Part shown: positions 1-5,304 of the stretch, piece after piece
How the letters are laid out: every line of letters starts with the position of its first letter
Position numbering within the stretch: the stretch's first letter is position 1
Source of the DNA: an uncultured Clostridia bacterium
GTDB taxonomy: Bacteria > Bacillota > Clostridia > Oscillospirales > Ruminococcaceae
Length of the DNA stretch: 8,595 nucleotides
Assembly: GCA_946056455.1 (NCBI GenBank)
Contig: CAMGJS010000029.1
Location: 1 to 8,595 of the forward strand
Direction of reading: 5' to 3'
The notes under the pieces: generated by a model
The model's database searches: none
What the model was told of the DNA's origin: nothing
What the model saw: only the letters and a program-made list of their open reading frames with translations
Made by a program: the position numbers and the translations under genes

Positions 1-510
1 AACTGCCGATCTGATATAGTCGATATACTCATCGGCGGCGGTTTCTTTTCTTGTTATTCTGCCGACTTCCGTTCCGTTTTTAAGATTATCTGTAAGCACT
101 TCGGGAGTATCAAGAATTAGCGCTTCTATCTCTTCCTCAATTTCATCAGAAAGCTTATAGCCGTCGTGGGCAAAAAGCTTTATACCGTTAAATTCAACGC
201 TGTTATGCGATGCGGAAATCATAACTCCCGCGTCGGCATTATATTTTTTTACGAGCATTGCAACCGCAGGCGTGGGAACAACACCGAGGATAACGGCGTC
301 CGCTCCGACAGAGCAGATACCTGCACAAAGAGCTGATTCAAGAATATCCGATGAAATTCTTGTATCTTTTCCTATAAAAATTTTTGCCTTATGGGCTGTA
401 TGCTTTGTGAGAACAAGCGCCGCCGCTCTGCCTATCTGCATTGCGGTCTCACAAGTGAGTTCGGTTATAGCAACTCCCCTTGCGCCGTCTGTTCCGAATA
501 ATCTTGCCAT
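1..510 (-). CDS. glmM: Phosphoglucosamine mutase GlmM, N-terminal 170 residues (3' end beyond the window)
   Basis: GlmM interconverts glucosamine-6-phosphate and glucosamine-1-phosphate in the cytoplasm, on the route to UDP-GlcNAc and peptidoglycan. The start ATG (508-510) follows AAAGGAG at good spacing and lies 19 bp after the ruvB stop. The N-terminus reads MARLFGTDGARGVA, the typical GlmM opening. The phosphoserine loop ISASHN is present, with the catalytic serine at about residue 101 (codon 208-210), followed by NGIKLF and DGYKLS as in family members. The reading frame stays open to base 1, so the Mg-binding DGDGD loop, sugar-binding loop and C-terminal phosphate-binding domain are not in view. 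A phosphomannomutase/phosphoglucomutase relative is possible, but the N-terminus and SASHN context fit GlmM best. It is the last visible gene of the ruv operon. Confidence 0.93.
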   Translation of the reverse strand, partial: MARLFGTDGARGVAITELTCETAMQIGRAAALVLTKHTAHKAKIFIGKDTRISSDILESALCAGICSVGADAVILGVVPTPAVAMLVKKYNADAGVMISASHNSVEFNGIKLFAHDGYKLSDEIEEEIEALILDTPEVLTDNLKNGTEVGRITRKETAADEYIDYIRSAV

Positions 511-529
511 TAATTTTTCTCCTTTCACT

Positions 530-1588
530 TTACAAAAGACTTTGCTGTCCGTCGTCGGACGAACCCGAATTTATCTTTTTAAGCCCGAGATGTTCATAAG
601 CGAGAGCCGTTGCGCATCTTCCGCGCGGAGTTCTTGAAATAAAGCCGAGTTGCATAAGGTAAGGCTCACAGACATCTTCAAGGGTGACTGACTCTTCTCC
701 TATTGCGGAGGCAAGGGTTTCAAGTCCGACAGGTCCTCCGTTATAGCCTTTTATAATCATTTCAAGCATACGCTTATCAAGCGTATCAAGCCCTAAGGAG
801 TCTATTTCAAGTCTGTCAAGAGCGACAGAGGCTATATCCTTTGTGATAACTCCGTTGCCCATAACTTCGGCAAAATCACGCACTCTCTTTAAAAGTCGGT
901 TTGCAATACGTGGCGTTCCCCTTGAACGCTTTGCTATTTCCATAGCACCGTCCTTTTCGCAGGAAATACCGAGAACTCCGCTACTGCGCATAACTATCTC
1001 ACAAAGCTGTTCGTGAGTATACATTTCAAGGCGCATTACCATTCCGAAACGGTCACGAAGAGGAGAAGTAAGCTGACCTGCTCTTGTTGTTGCACCGACA
1101 AGAGTGAATTTAGGCAGGTCAATTCTTATCGACTGAGCCGAAGGTCCTTTGCCAATAATAATGTCAAGGGCGCAGTCTTCAAGGGCGGGATAAAGTATTT
1201 CTTCAATCGCTCTTGAAAGGCGGTGAATTTCATCTATGAAAAGAACATCATTCTCTGAAAGATTTGTGAGAAGAGCGGCAAGGTCACCTGGCTTTTCTAT
1301 TGCAGGACCTGATGTTATTCTGATATTAACACCCATTTCATGAGCGATAATTGCAGAAAGAGTTGTCTTTCCAAGTCCCGGAGGTCCATACAGAAGAACA
1401 TGGTCGAGAGGTTCTCCTCTTTGCTTTGCGGCTTCTATAAAAATTTTCAAATTTTCCTTAACCTTATCCTGACCTATGTATTCGTCAAGAGTTTTGGGGC
1501 GCAACGAAAAATCTATGTCGGTATCTTCCCTTGTGGCTTCGGGAGTAACCATTCTGTCCTCAAAATTGATTTCTCCTGCTTCGAGCAT
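530..1588 (-). CDS. ruvB: Holliday junction branch migration ATPase RuvB
   Basis: RuvB is the AAA+ motor that, with RuvA, drives branch migration of Holliday junctions. The 352-residue product is close to the usual 330-350. Visible motifs: Walker A GPPGLGKT (68-75), Walker B LFIDE (116-120), sensor 1 GATTRAG (165-171), the arginine-finger segment SPLRDRFG (175-182, R180 matching E. coli R174), sensor 2 region [13 protein letters not shown] (223-235), and the C-terminal DNA-binding winged helix (about 275-336, with GGPVGLET and SRTPRGR). The N-terminus is about six residues longer than in E. coli and acidic. The ATG follows AGGAAGTG. It sits 18 bp after ruvA and 19 bp before glmM, so it is co-transcribed with both. 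Confidence 0.98.
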   Translation of the reverse strand: MLEAGEINFEDRMVTPEATREDTDIDFSLRPKTLDEYIGQDKVKENLKIFIEAAKQRGEPLDHVLLYGPPGLGKTTLSAIIAHEMGVNIRITSGPAIEKPGDLAALLTNLSENDVLFIDEIHRLSRAIEEILYPALEDCALDIIIGKGPSAQSIRIDLPKFTLVGATTRAGQLTSPLRDRFGMVMRLEMYTHEQLCEIVMRSSGVLGISCEKDGAMEIAKRSRGTPRIANRLLKRVRDFAEVMGNGVITKDIASVALDRLEIDSLGLDTLDKRMLEMIIKGYNGGPVGLETLASAIGEESVTLEDVCEPYLMQLGFISRTPRGRCATALAYEHLGLKKINSGSSDDGQQSLL

Positions 1589-1606
1589 TGTTTCACTTCC
1601 TTAAAT

Positions 1607-2215
1607 TTACTTCTTGTTTCTTCCGATAAGCTGCAATGATTTTCTGATAAGCTCGGGGGCGGAAAGAGTCGGGTCAAGGGTTGACACAACAGACGCCGCT
1701 TCGGTCTGAGAATATCCGAGAACGACAAGTGCGGAAATTGCTTCGCTTATCGCTCCACCTTGATTTACTGCTGTAAATTCGGCAACGGACGCGCTCTCTG
1801 ACGATAACTGTTCCTTGGCTATTTTATCTTTGAGTTCAAGAATAATTCTCTGAGCAAGCTTTGGTCCTACGCCCTTTGTTTTTGTAAAGGCCTTTGCATC
1901 GCCCGTTGCAACGGAAAGGGCAAATTTTTCAGGAGTTGTATCTGAAAGAATTGCAAGGGCTGTTCGAGGTCCCGCTCCCGAAACAGAAAGGAGCATTTTA
2001 AAGCAGGCAAGCTCATTCTGTGAATAAAAGCCGAAAAGCTCAACTGCGTCTTCTCTGACATGAAGATAGGTGAAAAGCTTCACTGTATCACCTATTGCTC
2101 CTATCTGAGAAAGCGTTGAAAAGGTTGTTCGGCAGGCATATCCTACTCCCGAAGTTTCGATAACCGCAAGGTTCTGTTCTGTGTGGACAAGCTCACCCTT
2201 TATACTGTAAATCAT
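1607..2215 (-). CDS. ruvA: Holliday junction branch migration protein RuvA
   Basis: RuvA binds four-way junctions as a tetramer and loads RuvB rings. The 202-residue length is normal. The N-terminal OB-fold domain (about 1-62) contains HVREDAVELFGF, with the acidic-pin residues E55 and D56 at the same positions as in E. coli. Domain II carries two helix-hairpin-helix motifs, LLSVSGAGPRTALAIL (75-90) and TKGVGPKLAQRI (113-124). A variable linker (about 132-155) leads to domain III (about 156-198), which contacts RuvB. The ATG lies 6 bp after the ruvC stop, and its GGAG ribosome site is inside the last codons of ruvC, so the two genes are probably translationally linked. Confidence 0.98.
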   Translation of the reverse strand: MIYSIKGELVHTEQNLAVIETSGVGYACRTTFSTLSQIGAIGDTVKLFTYLHVREDAVELFGFYSQNELACFKMLLSVSGAGPRTALAILSDTTPEKFALSVATGDAKAFTKTKGVGPKLAQRIILELKDKIAKEQLSSESASVAEFTAVNQGGAISEAISALVVLGYSQTEAASVVSTLDPTLSAPELIRKSLQLIGRNKK

Positions 2216-2221
2216 AATATT

Positions 2222-2722
2222 CTATTCTCCTATGTTGTGATATATACGCTGTGAGTTCATTGTGTGGCCATGACATATTGCAATAGCAAGCGCGTCGGCG
2301 GTATCGTCGGGCTTTGGAACGGAGGCAAGACCGAGGATTTTTCTTGTCATTTCCATTACCTGCTTTTTTTCCGCTCTGCCGTAGCCGACAACAGACTGCT
2401 TGACCTGCAACGGAGTATATTCGGTAACGGGAACAGCTCGCTGAGCCGCCGCAAGAATTGTCACTCCCCTTGCCTGAGCTACATCTATACCTGTTTTCTG
2501 GTTGGTGTTGAAGTAAAGCTTTTCAATAGCCATTGTATCTGGGCGGTATGTATCGAGAATTGTGCACATATCGCGGTAAATATCGGAAAGTCTTTCGGTG
2601 AAAGGAGTGTGAGCCTCGGTGGTGATTGCTCCGAAAGCTATTGTTTTAAAGCTTCTGCCGTCATATTCAAGAACGCCGTATCCTATTATGGCATATCCGG
2701 GGTCTATTCCGAGAATACGCAA
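2222..2722 (-). CDS. ruvC: Crossover junction endodeoxyribonuclease RuvC (TTG start)
   Basis: RuvC is a dimeric RNase H-fold resolvase that nicks Holliday junctions symmetrically after RuvAB binding. With the TTG start at 2720-2722 the product is 166 residues, the normal family size. Four acidic catalytic residues are seen: D7 in GIDPG, E67 in AIEKLYFN, and D140 and D143 in PDDTADALA. The open frame continues about 500 bp upstream through the promoter region and antisense to ispD, but that extension has no RuvC homology and must be rejected. No in-frame ATG or GTG lies near the conserved MRILGIDPG start. The TTG is preceded by GGGGG (2730-2734) at 7 nt spacing, which supports it. First gene of the ruvCAB-glmM operon; divergent from ispD. 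Confidence 0.95.
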   Translation of the reverse strand: MRILGIDPGYAIIGYGVLEYDGRSFKTIAFGAITTEAHTPFTERLSDIYRDMCTILDTYRPDTMAIEKLYFNTNQKTGIDVAQARGVTILAAAQRAVPVTEYTPLQVKQSVVGYGRAEKKQVMEMTRKILGLASVPKPDDTADALAIAICHGHTMNSQRIYHNIGE

Positions 2723-2729
2723 AGCAACA

Positions 2730-2734
2730 CCCCC
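2730..2734 (-). promoter_or_regulatory. Ribosome binding site deciding the ruvC TTG start
   Basis: GGGGG on the minus strand lies 7 nt before the TTG codon at 2720-2722. It selects this codon as the start of a protein opening with MRILGIDPG. An out-of-frame ATG (2734-2736) directly touches this site but has no Shine-Dalgarno sequence of its own. Confidence 0.75.
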
Positions 2735-2757
2735 ATAAAAGTGAATTTTATCCGACT

Positions 2758-2775
2758 TATGCAAACATCTGCATA
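2758..2775 (-). repeat. Short inverted repeat in the ruvC 5' leader
   Basis: TATGCA-(6 nt)-TGCATA forms a 6-bp stem with a 6-nt loop, placed just downstream of the predicted ruvC transcription start. It could be a weak leader hairpin or an operator half-site pair. It does not match the Gram-positive LexA/DinR box (CGAAC-N4-GTTCG) that would indicate SOS control, and it may be chance in AT-rich DNA. Confidence 0.3.
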
Positions 2776-2785
2776 TTAACGATTT

Positions 2786-2814
2786 ATTATACCATATTAT
2801 TGTGATAATATCAA
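2786..2814 (-). promoter_or_regulatory. Sigma-A promoter of the ruvCAB-glmM operon
   Basis: On the minus strand the -35 box is TTGATA (2809-2814) and the -10 box is TATAAT (2786-2791), with a 17-bp spacer. A TGG just before the -10 gives an extended -10 (TGnTATAAT). Transcription should start near 2779, leaving a leader of about 57 nt before the ruvC TTG codon. Confidence 0.8.
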
Positions 2815-2867
2815 GTTTTTGGCGGAAGAATTTTTTTGTCTTTAAATACAGATTTACCCAAAAATTA

Positions 2868-2896
2868 TTGCAATAGCTGAAAAAAGAATGTATAAT
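2868..2896 (+). promoter_or_regulatory. Sigma-A promoter of the ispD-ispF operon
   Basis: The -35 box TTGCAA (2868-2873) and -10 box TATAAT (2891-2896) are separated by exactly 17 bp. The predicted start near 2903 gives a leader of about 25 nt with AAAGGG (2915-2920) 7 nt before the ispD ATG. It is back to back with the ruvC promoter; 53 bp of AT-rich DNA separates the two -35 boxes. Confidence 0.8.
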
Positions 2897-2927
2897 TATT
2901 CTGACAGAACAGAGAAAGGGTGCTTTT

Positions 2928-3620
2928 ATGGCTTTGAATGATACAACAGTTATTATTGCCGCGGCAGGCAGTGCTTCAAGAATGAAGGGCGAGGACAAGC
3001 TCCTTGCTGACCTTTGCGGAAGGTCGGTTATTGCAAGGACTATTCTTGCATTCGAGAACGCTCCGTCCGTTGCGGAAATAATTATCGTCACAAAGGAAAA
3101 GAAAATTCCGCAGTATGAGATGATTGTCGCCTCTTGCGGAGCGACAAAAGTAAAGAAAATTGTCGCAGGAGGAGAAACAAGGCAACAGTCCGTTATAAAC
3201 GGGCTTAAAGCGTCTGAAAGTGAAAGCACGATGATTGCCGTTCACGATGGAGCAAGACCGCTTGTAAGCACCGAACTTATCGAAAAAACTATTGCGGACG
3301 CAAGAGTTTTTGGAGGGGCTACGCTCGGTGTTCCCGTCAAGGATACTGTCAAGGTAGTTGACGGAGGACTTGTCACCGATACTCCGGACCGTTCAAAGCT
3401 TTATCTTATACAGACTCCACAGGTGTTCAAGAAAACGATATATGTCGACGGAGTGAATTTTGCTATTGCACATGGTCTTGACTTTACAGACGATTGTCAG
3501 CTTGTCGAGGCGGTATGCGGAAAAATTGCCGTTACAGAGGGCGATTACCGCAACATAAAAATTACAACTCCCGACGACCTTATTATCGCAAGAGCGATGT
3601 TAGGCGGTGACGAAAAATAA
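2928..3620 (+). CDS. ispD: 2-C-methyl-D-erythritol 4-phosphate cytidylyltransferase IspD
   Basis: IspD joins CTP and MEP to make CDP-methylerythritol, the third step of the cytoplasmic MEP pathway to IPP and DMAPP. The 230-residue length is typical. The nucleotide-binding loop [16 protein letters not shown] (9-24) is a Rossmann-like glycine/alanine-rich loop with R18 and K24. Other signatures are GGETRQQSV (81-89), HDGARPLV (106-113), R155 in [15 protein letters not shown] (161-167), and NIKITTPDD (209-217), whose lysine corresponds to the conserved CTP/MEP contact. The start is supported by AAAGGG 7 nt upstream and a strong promoter. The TAA stop shares one base with the ispF ATG (TAATG), so translation of ispF is probably coupled to it. 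Confidence 0.96.
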   Translation: MALNDTTVIIAAAGSASRMKGEDKLLADLCGRSVIARTILAFENAPSVAEIIIVTKEKKIPQYEMIVASCGATKVKKIVAGGETRQQSVINGLKASESESTMIAVHDGARPLVSTELIEKTIADARVFGGATLGVPVKDTVKVVDGGLVTDTPDRSKLYLIQTPQVFKKTIYVDGVNFAIAHGLDFTDDCQLVEAVCGKIAVTEGDYRNIKITTPDDLIIARAMLGGDEK

Positions 3621-4096
3621 TGAGAATAGGTCACGGATATGATGTTCACAGGCTTGTTGAAAACAGAAAACTCATTTTAGGCGGTGTTGAAATACCTTAC
3701 GAAAAAGGACTTCTCGGACATTCGGACGCAGATGTTCTTGTTCACGCTGTAATGGACAGTATTCTGGGTGCTCTTGCGCTTGGAGATATAGGTAAGCACT
3801 TCCCCGATAATGATGAAAGATACAATGGTGCGGACAGCATTGAACTGCTTAAAAAAGTATACGGAATAATGAGCGAAAAGGGATATAAACTCAGTAATAT
3901 CGACTCTACGATAATATGTCAGGAACCAAAGCTTGCTCCGTTTATTGAAGCTATGCGTGAAAATATTGCAAAGGCCTTGAAGTGTGATGTCAGTTGTATA
4001 AGCGTTAAGGCTACTACCGAGGAAAAGCTTGGTTTTACGGGGAATAAAGAGGGAATTTCAGCCCACGCAGTTTGTCTTTTGGAGGAAATAAAATGA
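3620..4096 (+). CDS. ispF: 2-C-methyl-D-erythritol 2,4-cyclodiphosphate synthase IspF
   Basis: IspF cyclises CDP-ME 2-phosphate to MEcPP with loss of CMP, the fifth step of the MEP pathway; family members are homotrimers. The 158 residues are full length. Metal-binding residues D8, H10 (GYDVHRL) and H42 (DVLVHAVMD) are all present, as are GDIGKHFPD (55-63) and the CDP-binding [11 protein letters not shown] (131-141), with T132, T133 and E135. It overlaps ispD by one base and ends in ATGA, which contains the start of the acetyltransferase gene. Here ispD and ispF are separate genes, unlike the fused IspDF of some bacteria. The intermediate-step gene ispE is not in the window. Confidence 0.97.
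   Translation: MRIGHGYDVHRLVENRKLILGGVEIPYEKGLLGHSDADVLVHAVMDSILGALALGDIGKHFPDNDERYNGADSIELLKKVYGIMSEKGYKLSNIDSTIICQEPKLAPFIEAMRENIAKALKCDVSCISVKATTEEKLGFTGNKEGISAHAVCLLEEIK
4081..4085 (+). promoter_or_regulatory. Ribosome binding site deciding the acetyltransferase start
   Basis: GGAGG lies inside the last codons of ispF, 7 nt before the ATG at 4093. It favours this start over an in-frame ATG at 4072 that has no Shine-Dalgarno sequence. The ATGA overlap suggests translational coupling with ispF. Confidence 0.8.
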
Positions 4097-4647
4097 CGGA
4101 AAGAGAAAAAATGCTCTCAGGAGAGTTATATATGCCCGAAGATGAAGAGCTTTCGGAATTAAGGCTCAAAGCAAGGCTTTTATGTGAAAAGTTCAACAAG
4201 ACTTCTGTTACGGAAATCGAGGAAAGAACCTCGATATTAAAAGAACTATTCGGAAATGTCGGCGGAAGAATTTATATTGAGCCTGATTTTCATTGCGATT
4301 ATGGCTGTAACATTTATGTCGGAGATAATTTTTTTGCAAACTTCGGATGCGTTATACTTGATGTCGCGGAAGTGAAAATCGGCAGGAATTGTTTTCTTGC
4401 CCCAGGTGTAATAATTGCAACGGCGACACACCCAAAAAGGGCAAGCGAACGCTACAACGGTCTTGAACTTGCAAAACCTATCACGATAGGCGATGATTGC
4501 TGGATAGGCGCAAGAGCTGTAATAAACCCGGGAGTAACGCTCGGAAACGGTGTAGTTGTCGCCTCGGGAGCTGTTGTCACAAAGAATTTCGGGGACAATG
4601 TCGTCATAGGCGGCGTTCCCGCAAAAATAATTTCCGAAATAGATTGA
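4093..4647 (+). CDS. Maltose/galactoside O-acetyltransferase-like protein (hexapeptide repeat)
   Basis: The 184-residue product resembles the Maa/LacA/NodL acetyltransferases, which transfer acetyl from acetyl-CoA to a sugar hydroxyl as trimers with a left-handed beta-helix. The N-terminal helical cap starts [20 protein letters not shown], typical of the maltose acetyltransferase domain (about 5-55). The beta-helix spans about 58-182, with repeats such as [38 protein letters not shown] and [16 protein letters not shown]113 in ATATHP is the expected catalytic histidine, and the C-terminus reads IGGVPAKII. The true acceptor cannot be read from sequence; many members have broad or unknown substrates. 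It overlaps ispF by four bases (ATGA), with GGAGG placed 7 nt upstream, and is followed 21 bp later by the YopX-like gene. Confidence 0.88.
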   Translation: MTEREKMLSGELYMPEDEELSELRLKARLLCEKFNKTSVTEIEERTSILKELFGNVGGRIYIEPDFHCDYGCNIYVGDNFFANFGCVILDVAEVKIGRNCFLAPGVIIATATHPKRASERYNGLELAKPITIGDDCWIGARAVINPGVTLGNGVVVASGAVVTKNFGDNVVIGGVPAKIISEID

Positions 4648-4668
4648 TTTTGTTATTGGAGGATTTTT

Positions 4669-5265
4669 ATGAAAAGGCTTTCGCTCGTTTATCCTGTTAT
4701 CACATACCGTTCAAAGCTTAAAAGAAATTTAGGCTTTGTTGTCACGGAGGACTGGATAGTAGGTCAGCTTTATACCGATAATGCGGGAAATAAATATCTT
4801 CTTGCCGCTCCCCCCGAAAACGAAGAACACCAGCGGTTTTATGATGTTTCAAATTTAAGGCAGGAAACGATCGGAGTTATTTCTCCATTTAAAACAAATA
4901 CGGATAAACCTATTTTTGACGGAGATATTATATCCGTTGTCGCATATAACGGAGTCGTGAATGATACTCCTCAGAATGTTATGGGTATTGACGGAGAAAG
5001 CGTTATGGTTGAAAAAGAGCGCCAGGTCTCTATCCCCGAAAATGCCGAGATAACCTTTTCAGCAGAGGGAATTGTAAGAAATTACAACGGAAATTTCTTT
5101 TTTGAATATGCCGACTTTGAAAAGGTTTCGCTGGGAACGGCCACTATTCCGCTGTATCAGTTCTATACGCCCGATTTTGTTCCTATTGAAAATCACATTA
5201 TTGACATCATAGGAAACATTTATGATAACCCACAGCTTGCACAGCAGATTTTGTATCATACATAA
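4669..5265 (+). CDS. YopX-domain-like protein of unknown function
   Basis: A 198-residue, probably cytoplasmic protein without signal peptide or membrane segment. Two short blocks look like the YopX family (named after a Bacillus SPbeta prophage gene): PIFDGDIISV (81-90), which resembles the family's iyEGDiv block, and IIDIIGNIYDNPQL (177-190), which resembles its EVIGNIYENPEL ending. The N-terminal 75 residues (with TEDWIVGQLYTDNAGNKYLLA) are not recognised with confidence. YopX proteins are common in phages and have no established role, so no function is offered. GGAGG lies 6 nt before the ATG. It is the last gene of the plus-strand operon, ending three bases before the terminator stem. No other phage gene is visible nearby. 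Family assignment is from memory of these motifs and moderately sure. Confidence 0.6.
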   Translation: MKRLSLVYPVITYRSKLKRNLGFVVTEDWIVGQLYTDNAGNKYLLAAPPENEEHQRFYDVSNLRQETIGVISPFKTNTDKPIFDGDIISVVAYNGVVNDTPQNVMGIDGESVMVEKERQVSIPENAEITFSAEGIVRNYNGNFFFEYADFEKVSLGTATIPLYQFYTPDFVPIENHIIDIIGNIYDNPQLAQQILYHT

Positions 5266-5267
5266 GT

Positions 5268-5303
5268 AAAAAGAGTACCATATCTGATATGGTACTCTTT
5301 TTT
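5268..5303. terminator. Bidirectional rho-independent terminator between convergent genes
   Basis: A perfect inverted repeat: 17-bp arms at 5268-5284 and 5286-5302 around a single central T. A-run and T-run flanks make it work on both strands. The usable hairpin is about a 15-bp stem with a small loop. It begins 2 bp after the YopX-like stop and ends 2 bp before the cyclase stop, so it should end both transcripts. Confidence 0.92.
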
Positions 5304-5304
5304 A

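Noticed and set aside
272..637. 121-residue plus-strand reading frame across the glmM start and ruvB end
   Set aside because: It is a shadow of two well-supported minus-strand genes, with low-complexity composition and no ribosome site of note.
2758..2775. SOS (LexA/DinR) operator for the ruv operon
   Set aside because: The inverted repeat TATGCA-N6-TGCATA does not match the GAAC-N4-GTTC core, and no other match was seen between 2723 and 2927.
2264..2779. 171-residue plus-strand reading frame over ruvC
   Set aside because: It is antisense to a clear ruvC gene, starts within the coding region without a promoter, and has no recognisable domain.
2723..3229. N-terminal extension of the ruvC reading frame giving a 335-residue protein
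   Set aside because: It runs antisense through ispD and across two strong divergent promoters; RuvC homology begins exactly at the TTG codon at 2722, and the 166-residue product has normal length.
4669..5265. Prophage remnant around the YopX-like gene
   Set aside because: No integrase, structural, lysis or repressor gene and no attachment repeat is visible; flanking genes are intact housekeeping genes.
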